A stretch of DNA of 64,000 nucleotides. Origin: Cylindrobasidium torrendii FP15055 ss-10. Lineage: Eukaryota; Basidiomycota; Agaricomycetes; Agaricales; Physalacriaceae. Location: assembly GCA_000934385.1 (NCBI GenBank), contig KN880550.1, forward strand, positions 1 through 64,000, written 5' to 3'. Positions 37,095 to 47,913 of the stretch are shown one piece after another. Numbering within the stretch: the first letter of the stretch is position 1; each line of letters starts with the position of its first letter. The notes under the pieces were generated by a model that worked only from the letters and a program-made list of their open reading frames with translations, was not told the DNA's origin and searched no databases. Made by a program: the position numbers and the translations under genes.

Positions 37095-37558
37095 TTGAAT
37101 GAACTGGATGGATTGAGGACTGTGAGAGACCCAGGACGGAAGAATGTTCATGATGTACAACTGTAAAGATTGTACATACTGTTTTTGCATATAGAATGTG
37201 GAATTTGTTTGTGGAGGATATTTTGCGCTGGTCAAGGTGTTTTTGGGGTCATGGTATTGGTCGATGTCGTACTGAGGAGCAACATGCAAGTGAGTACGTC
37301 GAACTGCTACATTGTATCCCAATACTGATTGCGTTAGGCTGAGGTGGTATTCATGCATGCCTGCTGTAAAGCTTCATTGTAATGTCTATGTGCACGAATG
37401 CCGCCCGAACCCCGCTTTCAGTGGCACCGCTCATCGTGAAGTCAAGCATCACTGTACATGTTCCGACCCCGGGCCGCTCCATTGACTCAAGCACCCATCT
37501 ACATTAGATATCTGTCGAGTTACACGACCGTTCCTTCTCTCATCACCACCACACCACT
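37095..37558. other. intergenic
   Basis: About 465 bp holding the coronin 3' end and the promoter of the coiled-coil gene. CATCACCACCACACC lies just before that gene's ATG. No other feature. Confidence 0.45.
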
Positions 37559-39118
37559 ATGGATTCAAGTCTCCCAGCAAGCCTCGAGAAAACCATCCTC
37601 GCCTCTTCATCTACATACACCCGTATCCAACAATCCCTCCAGGCGCTATCGCACGTCCCAGCGGCATACAAACACCAAAAGACCTACACTCAGGAAACCA
37701 TGGCCAAGGTAGACGCTTTGAAAAAGGCTGTGGAGAAGGCTGCGGAGAAGACTAGGACTGAGCGTGCGGTGTATGAACGCTTGCGGGACTCGAAGGCGAC
37801 GAAGTTGGCGTATGCGTTGTCGAGGAAGAGGGAGTCGTATCAGAGGAAGGCTGAGAAGGAGGAAAAGTATGGTTATTCCTCCGATCCATTGCTAGGGAGG
37901 AATTTCTAAAAACATTGTGTTCTGGAAGGACCTATGTCGAAGCACTCGAAGCAGAAATGGCTGCGCGAGGAAGACAAGAGGAGGCTGAGCGCGCACTCGC
38001 TCTGGGTTCAGAAGAGGTTAGTAGTATTGTGGAGTTACTTGAAATTGTGCTGATACGCTTGATGATAGCTTGACCGCTTGACCCAGCTCTCGAATGAGTA
38101 CACGAGCTTGAAGAGTGAGATTTGGAATCTCTACGACCATGCATTCAGCAATGAAGGTAGGTGTTTCATGATTCTGTCGACATACACTGATTATTATGCG
38201 GCAGATATTCCGAAGGATGTGGACTTGAGAGAACGGATTTCTCAGGCCGACAAAGCGTACCATCGTACCGCGAACATAGCATCCAGCGAAACCAGAATTC
38301 TCAGTCTGCTCCAGGACGCTGAGACGACTGTCAAGGAATGCAAAACATTCATCGACAAAGCTCTCGAGCTCTGCGCGTGGGGTACGCTTCTGTCGAACAT
38401 AGTGATTCTCCGTCGCTGACATCGGTGGGAAGATGTAACTGGCCGCTCGCCGTACGCGACATCGCCCAGAGGAAAGTACTTCATACTCACCTTGAACTCA
38501 CAGCATGACGGACGACATGCAACACAACTATCTCCGCAAAGCGAAAGAAGCCGCCGATGCTGCCGCGCCACAAATCACACATATTCTCCAGACATCCTCC
38601 AAGGTCAGACTCAGCGGGATTCCCAAGATCCCTGTGCGGGAGACGCGCGTTGAGGTGTTCTTCCTTCACCCTGTCTACGATTTGCCTTCCAAGGAAGAAA
38701 TGCAAACGGCAGCGCAGGGATTGAGTGTCGTTTTGACAGACGTAAGAACTTGCAACAAACGCGTTTTTTGTTAGCTCACATCGCTGGTATAGCTGCAGAA
38801 CGAGATAAAGGCCACGGAGCGTAGAGCCGAGGCGTCCTCGTCTGACTTGAAAGAAGCAGCTGATGTTGTGAATGTCGCACGAATGGAGTTGGAGGTGTAC
38901 AGACAAAGCATATTTGATGCCGTCCTTGGGCGTGACGGGCATGATGATGCCCCGCCGGCGTATCCTCACAGGTACGTAGGAGATGATTCCATGTTCCCTT
39001 GTTTATTTTTCGTGTGCATATTAGCAGCTCTGAGCGGAGTCCGGACTGTCTGTGTTGTGAGGAGATGTGGCGCACTGCCGGAATGTACAATGCACGAGAA
39101 GAACAAAGGGAAGGCTAG
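37559..39118 (+). CDS. coiled-coil protein of unknown function
   Basis: Seven exons (37559-37866, 37929-38016, 38069-38156, 38205-38376, 38504-38741, 38793-38971, 39028-39118) give 1,164 nt, 387 aa. The junction after exon 4 uses a weak donor (GTGGGG at 38377), chosen because it alone keeps frame. Nearly all helical and charged: YERLRDSKATKLAYALSRKRE, LDRLTQLSNEYTSLKSEIW, DIPKDVDLRERISQADKAY, then a break and LRKAKEAADAAAPQITHIL. Near the C-terminus: VEVFFLHPVYDLPSKEEM, a second coil, DDAPPAYPH, and a Cys cluster CLCCEE in the last exon. No membrane segment or known domain. Probably a cytosolic structural protein. The last exon is the least sure. Confidence 0.72.
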
Positions 39119-39907
39119 CCATGGAGAATACCTTAGCCCGAGCAAATTTGGCCAATGGGCTGAATATGATGACTGCTGTGAACTGGCCGTGTATATGTCT
39201 TTCTTATTTCCCGTTCGACCGTCATAATACTGCTTTATTTGGCCATCACTCAGCCAATGCGTCCATTCTTTCACCGCCACAGCGTCGGTGGCGGGCGTTG
39301 AACCTGAGTCGGGCGGCGGGCCGTTTCCGACAGTGGCGGAGATCAGGAGAAACGGAGACAATTATGACAGACACCCTCACACACACAGCCCTCATCGACA
39401 TCACGGAACCAAATAAGACTTGGAAGTTGGCCTTCCAGTGACAGGCAAGCCATCCCCATGGACGTACGACTCGACGTGGAAGGCGAGAGTTGAGAAGACG
39501 ACGTTGTCGGATTTCGAGGCGCGTTTCATTGAACGACGATAATGGGATATCGACACTGGCATTACTGGAGTTGACAAGATCCTGAGTTAGGAGTAAGGGC
39601 CTGTCTAACAATATGTTCCCAGCGGGCTCAAGCCGACCACTGTACGCAATTTTCTTTCGCCCTTTGGCGCCCACGCCGCATCGTTCATCTCGGCCAGAAG
39701 GTTATTTGGCGCCTCCGCATTCATCCATCAATTCATTCCGAATCTTCTCTGTTCTCTTACCGCTACCACCACTGTCGTTACACTTTCCGCTCAAAAGAGA
39801 GCAGAACGGAGTCAAAGGAGCTAGGTCTCGGTCGGCACCCTATAAAACGGCTGCGACACTGAACTCCTCGCTTCCCCTCTTTCTCTTCCTTCTGTAGATC
39901 CACCATC
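39119..39907. other. intergenic
   Basis: About 790 bp. A good TATA box (39841-39847) serves the next gene. Minus-strand open frames (38966-39361, 39246-39674) are Arg/Ser-rich without a domain and are not called. Confidence 0.5.
39841..39847 (+). promoter_or_regulatory. TATA box
   Basis: TATAAAA, 61 nt before the ATG at 39908, followed by a pyrimidine-rich initiator-like stretch (CTTCCCCTCTTTCTC). Confidence 0.6.
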
Positions 39908-40839
39908 ATGATTGCCATAGCCCAACCCAACCAGCTGCCTGGGAACGCATACGACAGCGCGTATGGCCCCCGACCAAAGCGAAAGTCCCTTCTCAACATC
40001 CTCACCAAAGCGATGAAGCGGCGCCCATCCGAGCCACCCTCTCCAACGTCTCCTACGTCGCCCACGCTAAAATCAATGCTATCCTTGCTTCAAGCTGGAA
40101 AACTGCACACGCTCAGCATCGAGCTTGATCCTTCGCATGGACGGCGCAGTCAAGGCCCCTTCCCGTCCGTCCTAGCGCTCACCATCACCTTCCGAAACTA
40201 CCCTTCTCTCTGCGACTTGGCGTCAGCTCTGACAGACTTCCCCAACATCCGCTCTCTTGTCCTATACGCCGACTCCATGTCTCTCGCGCGCGCCCCGACA
40301 CCTGCTGTACATGGCCTCAGCACCATCTGCAGCCATTTACAAGAGATCAGGATCCATGGCTGGAACGACGAGATTGGCGAGTGGGCGGCGCAGACGTCTA
40401 TCGGGGTCGAGATTTTGGAGGTCCAAGATCTCCGGGGCGTGTCTAGAGCGACCCCAAATATGCAGCGCACAGTCCAGTTGCTCCTGGACGTCAATTCCGA
40501 GACGTTGCACGCCTTCAAATTAAGCACCTTCTACCAAAGTGCGTTCCTCCTCCTCTCTTCCTTTCATTTCTTTCTGGTACTAAATCAGAGTTTACAGTCC
40601 ACGTTGATTTGGAACGCCTAGTGCATCTGGCGAACCTGCAAATAAGCGTATCCCCGACAAATGGCGGCGAGTTGGCTGCGGAGGCCGTCGTCAAAACTAT
40701 CCGGCTGTGGCAGCCGTGTCATACACAGTTTATACGCCTCGCACTTGTCGACGAAGACGGTCAACAGGTCGATCCTGCCTTTGTAATGGTACATAATGGG
40801 ATGAAAATTGTAGAGCTTCCAGCTGCAAGAGCGTACTGA
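39908..40839 (+). CDS. hypothetical protein, leucine-rich fold suspected
   Basis: Two exons (39908-40538, 40598-40839; GTGCGT donor) total 873 nt, 290 aa. Start MIAIAQPNQLPG lies 61 nt after a TATA box. After a basic, Pro/Ser/Thr-rich head (RPKRKSLLNILTKAMKRR, SPTSPTSPT), the rest alternates helix and strand with spaced leucines: LHTLSIELDP, FPSVLALTITF, FPNIRSLVLYAD, LQEIRIHGW, VEILEVQDL, HLANLQISVSP, FIRLALVDED. This resembles the solenoid part of F-box/LRR proteins, but there is no F-box. Function unknown. Confidence 0.75.
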
Positions 40840-41264
40840 TACTTTTTCTCCTGTTGTTCTGTGCAGCCGATTACATTTGAAAACGTTGGCGATGGACTAT
40901 GAGCTTATCATTTCTTACTTTGATTTTTGTGGTAGATAACTTACTGTCCCATCATTAAATATGTACTTGTAAATACGCTTATAAAACCCCTGCTTATATT
41001 GTTGACGCTGCTGCACAAAGCGAGCTTCTTTCGCTGCTTAGGACGCCAATAGGCTTACCGCCAATATTTTTTGATCTCCTACCCTACGCGAAGCGATGGA
41101 TTTCTCTGAGCGGAGATGTGCGAAAACGCGCATACATAGACGCGTCCAATCATTTCACGTGTATGCATTGCGTCACGCGCGTCGCGTTGTTTATGTGATC
41201 GCGTCACGCTTCGCAACTTGATTTTCTCTCCTCCATCACCAGCACCAGACCAGCACACTACATT
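40840..41264 (+). promoter_or_regulatory. promoter region of the homeodomain gene
   Basis: About 425 bp. Two exact copies of GCGTCACGC (41170-41178 and 41201-41209), 31 nt apart, and a CACGTG E-box at about 41157 lie within 110 nt of the ATG. They are candidate factor sites (bZIP and bHLH type by sequence). Confidence 0.45.
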
Positions 41265-42143
41265 ATGGCTTCCCAAGGACGCACAGCTTCCCTGTCGCGC
41301 TCATCCTCTATGACCAGCGAATCCGACATTGACAACCCACACCGACGTTCGCATAAGAGCTTTAACCAACACCAACTTATGCTCCTTGACAACCTATGGC
41401 ATCGTACTGCAAGACCAACGCGAGAAGAGCGTGATCTTGTTGCGCAGAGTGGAGGAATGTGCGTTGCCTTGCTATGATCACCATTGGAACGCGTCTGACA
41501 CTTGCCCAGGACGGAGAAATCAGTCGCGACATGGTTCCAAAGCAGACGCCATGCCGAGCGTAAAATCGCACCGCACAAGACGCCTAAACGTACCAGTGGC
41601 TCGCGTAGCAGTCGTTCGAAGGCCTCCCTCAGTCCTTATCCCTCCCTTGACCTCGTCGCGTCGCGTACCGAGCGTCCAGACCCAAAACCAACACCGAGAG
41701 CTAGTGGACCTTCTTCCCTATACGACAACATGCCCTCGTCCCCTATCGCGCCTTCGAGCCCACCTCCACGCGAGTATGTCGCGTTTGGACGCGTCAAGCG
41801 GTCGATCACCCTCGAATGGGCATGTGCACGGTCGCGTCTCGTAGAGAAAGAGAAAGAGAAAGACAAGGACGCGGGCGGAGGGCACGCCAGATCGCGACCT
41901 GCGAGGCTGGTGCGTGCTACCACCTGGAGCGAACTTCGTATACCCAACCCTCCACCGTCCAATCCTCCGCCCCATCGAGGAGGAAGCACGGGCTCACTTA
42001 CGTCCGGGTACAAGCATTACGCCCTTCCTCCGCCAATGGAGGCGCCCACACGTGCATCGTCGGCGCCAGACGCAGACACACTGGACGCTGCATTCATTCT
42101 CTGTGGTATGGTCGACGAACGGCCGCTCGAACATGGACGCTAG
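41265..42143 (+). CDS. homeodomain protein with atypical recognition helix
   Basis: Putative nuclear transcription factor. Two exons (41265-41458, 41510-42143; GTGCGT donor) total 828 nt, 275 aa. A Ser-rich head is followed by a homeodomain at residues ~25-85: KSFNQHQLMLLDNLWHRTAR, PTREERDLVAQSGGM, TEKSVATWFQSRRHAERK. The family's WFxNR core reads WFQSR: the near-invariant Asn51 is Ser (codon 41541-41543), which should change or weaken DNA binding. The intron interrupts the domain before helix 3. The C-terminal 190 residues are Pro/Ser-rich and disordered, with a charged EKEKEKDKD tract and a PHRGGSTGS stretch. Not a mating-type HD1/HD2 pair, as no partner gene is near. Confidence 0.82.
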
Positions 42144-42527
42144 AACTTGAAGGCGCATCCACTTATTCTTCATGGTCATTCCGGTTCCTATTTTGGATTA
42201 TTATTGCATTTTCATTACTTACACTGACTTGTATACACCGCCCTCAACTGATTTTCTGCCGACTGTAGCATCGTACGCACCTACCTACTTATTGCCTTGA
42301 GGCCATAAAATTGGGTTTTTTGACATCCATACCCCATGTTGAATTTGCACACTTTGAACTCGACGTCTGCCATATTCTTTGGTCCTGAATCGTTAGGTGG
42401 CCTTGATGCAGTTCATATTTCAGGCGACAAGAGAGGCCTGAATAGCACTATGGCAAGCTGGCCACTCGCCAGAGGTCACCAGTGTGCGATCGATCGTGAA
42501 CACTTCCTTTCAACTCGAACCTTCATC
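42144..42527. other. intergenic upstream of F-box paralogue 3
   Basis: About 385 bp. The paralogue 3 frame is open back to an ATG at 42336, but relatives place the start at 42528. Nothing else recognised. Confidence 0.45.
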
Positions 42528-44397
42528 ATGGGTACCGGTACGCAACGTAGGACAGTTCTGTTTCCTCCGGCTGAATTCAGCTGTCCAGGGATTTGGAGTT
42601 TATGCTCTGGGGAACAGTGCTGGTGTCCAAACCACCGCCTACCTGATGTAATCCACGATCAAGACGTGCTCCCCGACGACCCGTTGGTGGACTTTCTCAG
42701 CACAAGCAACGAGCTACCGTCAGAAAGCGACAAACCTGCACTCGGCTCTCTTCTCTCGTCCTTGAAAGAGAAGATGGCCATAAGAGACACGCTCATAGAG
42801 CAGCTCCGTTCTATGATGGCAAAGTATAATGCAGCCATCGCGACGCTGGAGGAAGAACGGGCTCAGCTGGATAACGTGGTCAATCAGGGAACTCATGCGT
42901 TCAGTGCGGTGAAGCGTGTACCTGTCGAGGTCCTCCAGCACATATTCCAATACACAATCACCTTCCCCCCCGTCGTATCTTCTGGCCATCACGAATGGCA
43001 CTCGGACGACAGCGACGACTCCGGAAACCCACTCCCGCAGTATGTATTGTGGTACGATCAGTCTAAGCCCGAGGATCCTCTTTGCACTCTCACGCAGGTC
43101 TCCCAACGTTGGCGTGCTATCGCTCTGGGCAACGCCGCGTTACACTCATCGCTGTCTATCCACATCTCGAGTAACCACTTCTCCATACCACAACTCACCA
43201 ATGTTCTTCAGCGACGTTTCTCCAGCTTGAGTGACGCCCCGTTGTCCGTCGCCATCACTTGCGACCCAATGACAATTGATGTCCTCTCCAGACACACCTC
43301 TAGGATTGCGACCGCCCTGGAACCATATGCTTCAAAAATTGTGGAACTCTTTGTGTTTCTCCCTGACGCGGTTGCAGAAAAACTCGAAATTTTGGAAGGA
43401 AAACTACCTTCGCTCACGTCGCTTCTAATGCACAACACTCCCCGGCCATACGACTCTGTTCATCCACCGCACCCCGTATTCACAGGATGTCCTTTGCGCC
43501 GGCTTGTCTTACGCGACTACGCAAGTCCAACCGGGAGCGTCGCTAGCATTAAATCCAGTCATACGTGGGAGCACATTGTTCATCTCGAGCTCTTGATCAC
43601 CCCGAACGAGGATCTACACGCAGGACCCGATGCAGAAGCCATCTTAACGTGTCCTTGCGCTCGCTCGCCATCTTCGCACCGCGGTTATTCATCTAGAACA
43701 GATTGAGGATGACGATTCGTTATCCCCAGTTGTTTGTCCCCAGCTCTCGACATTGACCATCAAAAGACATTTCCCGTTGGAGTCACGTCTTGGCTTGGAC
43801 TCTCTCTCGCGATTCATGGACTCTTCATCCTTCCCCATGCTTGAGAGTCTGTCGATCGAAGTCACGGAACATGATCCACCGGTGGAAGGTTGGAAATTAC
43901 CAGCAAGCGCTTTTAAATCTGTTGTAACTGCCATCGAGCTCTCGGGCGCGCCCTTGAGAGCTTTCCAGTACTCCCACGGTGATTGCAACGACGCCGACAT
44001 CCACCGCTTGATCAACGCGGCACATGGCCTGGAACTATTGGTCGTTCACAGTATTCAGGCTCCCAGTATGGCGTTGGGGTTTGCTCATGCACTCGCGCCA
44101 GAGGAAGGAGCGATTCCACTTCGTCTGCTCCGAACGCTCAGTTTGTCTGGAAATCTGTTGGCAACTGGTCACGAGCAGAGGTCTGCAGAGGCTATCATCG
44201 AACTGGCGCGCCGAAGATGGGCTGCTGGCGCCCTGCGTGAGCTTCGCATTGGCACGGAAGGACGTGTGTATATACCATTTGGAGGGTCTGAGGTAGCTCA
44301 GAATGCGCTCGCTACCATAGTGGATGGTGTCAGGGATTGTATTGCGGAGGGTTTAGTTTTCAAGGGAGGATCGGCTATAGGGGATGCACATTTCTGA
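42528..44397 (+). pseudogene. F-box protein, CxCPNH family, paralogue 3 (single frameshift)
   Basis: Start MGTGTQRR matches paralogue 4. An in-frame intron starting GTACGC at 42538 and ending CCAG may remove ~57 nt and bring MGTG next to IWSLCSGEQCWCPNHRL. Then: coiled coil (RSMMAKYNAAIATLEEE), F-box RVPVEVLQHIFQYTITFPP, VSQRWRAIALGNAALH and repeat strands. At 43647-43650 the codon after AIL has one extra base compared with paralogue 4 (ACGT for GAG); the frame then stops at 43704. In the shifted frame, sequence from VLALARHLRTAVIHLE to the stop at 44397 is fully conserved. So there is one lesion. It may be a young pseudogene or a base-calling error; cDNA reads would tell. Confidence 0.8.
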
Positions 44398-44790
44398 CGA
44401 ATCTTGTACGACATTTTCAATCTAAGTAGTTTCCTGTCTCCCGATCCAAAAAGACTCTGCGCAGGTCTGGATCACGTTTTGAAAATTCAAAGATGCTAGG
44501 CTACGAAGATTCTTGATGAGATTTGGTAAAGGCCATTGCTACAGTACGTGCTAATGGCAGGTGGCATTCAACAGCGAAGGGCGTTAGTTATGCCAGTATG
44601 AGCACGCTGATACATCTTTGTGCAGATGTTGAAAACTTTTCTGTTCTAATTTCGGCTTGCGGTCTCTTCTCTGCCTGTCCATTCTGAGCCCATGAGTGGT
44701 ATTTATGGCTAATGATCGAGGCTGATTGCCTAAATAGTATCATGAGTGCGATCGTGCGACGTGAGTACACTTTTGACTAGAACCTCCATC
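44398..44790. other. intergenic between F-box paralogues 3 and 4
   Basis: About 390 bp. The last ~50 bp (GAGTGCGATCGTG then ACTAGAACCTCCATCATGG) match the sequence before paralogue 3, so the duplicated unit includes 5' flank. Confidence 0.5.
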
Positions 44791-46629
44791 ATGGGTACCG
44801 GTACGTACCGTAAGATACGACCCTTCTACCAGCCAAACAAATTTCCAGCGGAGCTTTGGAGTTTATGCTACGGCGAACAATGCACGTGTCCAAACCACCG
44901 CCTACTTGCGACTGCCACACACCCCGATGAAGAAGTGCTCCCCAACGATCCATTGCTGGAATTCCTCGAAACAAGCAATGAACAACCTCTGGAAGATGTC
45001 AGGCCAGGACTTAACTCTCTTCTCTCGTCTCTGAAGAACAAGAAGGCCGCAAGGGACGCACTTGCGAAGCAGCTCCGTTCCGCGATGGTGGAATTCAAGG
45101 CAGCGTTGACAACGCTGGATTCGGAACGGGCTCAGCTAAAGACCGCAATTACACGCGGAGAGAATGCCTTCAGTCCGGTCAAGCGTATTCCCGTCGAGAT
45201 CCTCCAGCACATATTCCAGTACGCAATCACCTTCCCTCCAGGCATGCCTTATGGGTGTCACGAGAATACGGGGGCGAGTGATGATTCTGAAAACGAGTAT
45301 CCCAAGTTTGCTTTATGGCACAACTTGCCCGAGCCCAAGGACCCTCTTCGCACTCTCAAGCAGGTTTCCCGGCGTTGGCGTGCCGCCGTTCTTGGCAGCA
45401 CTGCACTGCATTCCTGGCTGTCTATTCACATGTCCCACATCGCCAAATCAACATACGAAGCACTTCTCCAGCAACATCTTGCGTCTTCGGGGGACAAACC
45501 GCTCTCCATTGCTGTTACCTGCGAACTTGCTCATGTGAAGTCCCTCGCCAGACACGGCTACAGGCTTCGTGATGTACTGAAACCATATGCCACAAGGATA
45601 GTAGAACTCCAGGTGTTTCTTCCGGACTCGATTGCACGAGAACTGTGGGGATTGCAGCTCCCCTCGCTGTCATCACTTCTAATGCATAACACTCCGAGGC
45701 CACGCAATCCTTCTAGCTCGTGGTCGTTGTTGAAGGACTGCCCTCTACGCCGGCTTGTCTTGTACAACTACGCATCCCCAATCAATTGCGTCGCTGACGC
45801 ATCTAGTCGTACATGGGAGCACATCGTTCACCTTGAGCTCTTGTCCACACCCAATGAGACCATGCCGACGGGACCATCGGTCGAATGTATGTTAGAGGTG
45901 CTTTCTCTCACTCTTCAACTCCGTGTCGCTGTGCTCCATGTAGAGCAGAGTGATCATGACTGGCCGGTAGCCCATGTCGTATGTCCCCAACTCATGACGT
46001 TGACCATCGGACGGCACAATCCCACAGAATCAAGGTATGAACTCGACCCTCTCCAGCGGCTTATAGACAACATAACGTTCCCGATGCTCGAGAGCCTGTC
46101 AATCGAACTCACAGATGGGCCGGGGGGACTGTTTTACTGTCCAGTGGAAGCACCAGCAAGCGTTTTTGCGTCTGTTGTTACTGCCATTGAGCGCTCGAGC
46201 GCGCCGCTGGTGGACTTCGAGTACTCTCACGGGGCTTTCGACGACGCCGACATCCATCGTTTGTTTGAGGTGGCAGAAGACCTTGATATTTTGGCCGTCC
46301 GTAGTATCTCGAATCCTAGCGGGGCGTTGAGATTCGTTAACGCGCTTATTCCAAAAGAAGAGTTCGTCCCACTTCCGCTGCTCCGAACGCTTTGTCTTTC
46401 TGGGCGTTTCATGGCCCATGGAAATGAGCATGCGATGGAAGAGGCTGTCATCGCGTTAGCGTGCCGGCGCTGGGATGCTGACGCCCTGCAAATACTCGAC
46501 ATTGAAATGGAGGATCGCGTAGACTGGAGAACAGAATACGACGGGAAAAGCGCTGCTGATAATGCGCGCGCTGTCATCAAGAAGGGGATCAGGGAGTGCG
46601 TAGCGCAGGGCTTGTGTTATTATACTTAG
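44791..46629 (+). CDS. F-box protein, CxCPNH family, paralogue 4 (intact)
   Basis: An open frame of 612 codons starting MGTGTYRKIRP at the ATG conserved in paralogue 3. An in-frame optional intron (GTACGT at 44801 to CCAG) would shorten the head to MGTAELWSLCYG. Parts: GEQCTCPNHRL; coiled coil (LRSAMVEFKAALTTLDSERA); F-box RIPVEILQHIFQYAITFPP; VSRRWRAAVLGSTALH; then leucine-rich strands (IVHLELLSTPNE, VVCPQLMTLTIG, FPMLESLSIEL). The tail LRTLCLSGRFMAHGNE and ECVAQGLCYYT ends the protein. No lesion. Probably an SCF adaptor. Confidence 0.88.
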   Translation: MGTGTYRKIRPFYQPNKFPAELWSLCYGEQCTCPNHRLLATATHPDEEVLPNDPLLEFLETSNEQPLEDVRPGLNSLLSSLKNKKAARDALAKQLRSAMVEFKAALTTLDSERAQLKTAITRGENAFSPVKRIPVEILQHIFQYAITFPPGMPYGCHENTGASDDSENEYPKFALWHNLPEPKDPLRTLKQVSRRWRAAVLGSTALHSWLSIHMSHIAKSTYEALLQQHLASSGDKPLSIAVTCELAHVKSLARHGYRLRDVLKPYATRIVELQVFLPDSIARELWGLQLPSLSSLLMHNTPRPRNPSSSWSLLKDCPLRRLVLYNYASPINCVADASSRTWEHIVHLELLSTPNETMPTGPSVECMLEVLSLTLQLRVAVLHVEQSDHDWPVAHVVCPQLMTLTIGRHNPTESRYELDPLQRLIDNITFPMLESLSIELTDGPGGLFYCPVEAPASVFASVVTAIERSSAPLVDFEYSHGAFDDADIHRLFEVAEDLDILAVRSISNPSGALRFVNALIPKEEFVPLPLLRTLCLSGRFMAHGNEHAMEEAVIALACRRWDADALQILDIEMEDRVDWRTEYDGKSAADNARAVIKKGIRECVAQGLCYYT

Positions 46630-46853
46630 TTGGAGCGAGTAGCTCGCGGATTCAATGTATGCACCACCACCACTTGTTCCATCTCCGACCTTGAAATATC
46701 ATCTTGCGAATCTTGCAGATGGGTACCCATACAATTGATCAAGAAAGCTAGAGTCCTTGCTATCATGGCGCTTGGATTATTGGATCAACGGACAGCACTG
46801 TTTGTCACACCGTGTGACACCTTCCTTTTCCGCAAACCATCATCATCATCATC

Positions 46854-47913
46854 ATGCAGTCGACAAATGACTCCCGGCGTGCCTTCGAGGATCTGCCTGC
46901 AGAAATCGTTCGTGAAATATTCGAGATCCGTGCGTGGAAGAGCAGCGCTTCTGCAAGCAAGCTTTCTCTCGTTTCGAAGGAAGTGCGATTTTGGTTCGTA
47001 GTAATTCATACTGCACTGCGTCCCTCACCTTCAACCAGGATGAGACGCATACAGTATCACACTATTTCCTTGGGATACCTCGGAGTTCGCCTCTTCGCGC
47101 GAACACTCCGTTCTGTCGACGCAGACCATTCCGCCGCCATCCGCAAATACGTGAAATATGTCAGTATACTCCCCACATCTAATGATTGTGCGTCCATTAG
47201 TGCTCTGTCCTAAGCTAAGGGATTGAATCAATCAAAAATCAGACCCGCACGACCTCGATGATATTACACTAATTGTCAACACCTGCAATGCGGTGTACGG
47301 AATGCGAGTGGCGGATTATCATTCTACGATGGTTGCGCTACAGCTTCTAGACGGACACCTCAACTTGAAATCTCTTGCTATCTACGCTCTTATTCCGGCG
47401 GGAATTTCATGCATTCCTGCCTCAGTCGAAGTGCTCTGTGTGTGTCATATCTTCGAGCCTTTTGCAGCATTTCCCACTTTTGGGCGTGACGAATTCATCA
47501 AGCTATGCAACCAATGCCCCAACCTGTCGACTCTGGTAGTCACTCATCTCAACTTCATGGCAATTGTCTCGCTCGACGAGTTCACACTCATCACACCGGA
47601 CGAGATACCCAACTTCAGAAGGGTCGTAGTGACAGCCGCGTTGGAGTCGACCAACTACGCAACAGAGTTGTTCGAGCATTGGCACAAGTACCCCTTCTTT
47701 GTCGTAGTTCCTATCCATCAACCGAGTGACGCGCAAGTCGAAGAATGGGACCTCAATGGAGCACTGCGCGGCCTTGTTTATATGGGCGAAGGATATGATG
47801 ATAGTGCCGGCGGAGAAGTTGACGAACCATGGGGCATTATTCCAAATCCAGGAAGAGGAAACGGTTTACTCGAAAGGATAGAAGAATGGCGCGCCTCTCT
47901 AGGGCCACTATGA
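46854..47913 (+). CDS. F-box protein, unrelated short type
   Basis: Two exons (46854-47187, 47243-47913; GTGCGT donor) total 1,005 nt, 334 aa. Start MQSTNDSRRA follows an (ATC)n run in the leader. F-box at residues 9-50: FEDLPAEIVREIFEIRAW then KLSLVSKEVRFW. The middle part (AIRKYVKYVSILPTSND, DDITLIVNTCNAVYG) and strands such as LNLKSLAIYAL and CPNLSTLVVTHLN resemble Agaricomycete F-box proteins, where VKYLSI and CPNL motifs recur. The region after RFW (residues ~45-70) is poorly conserved in feel and may hide a small extra intron. It is not close to the CxCPNH paralogues next to it. Confidence 0.8.

Noticed and set aside
39246..39674. 142-codon minus-strand frame with basic composition
   Set aside because: No domain; overlaps the region between two confident plus-strand genes and lies upstream of a good plus-strand TATA box.
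41265..42143. Mating-type HD1/HD2 locus
   Set aside because: Only one homeodomain gene, no divergent partner, and neighbours (F-box copies, unknown protein) are not the usual mating-locus flank as far as I can tell.
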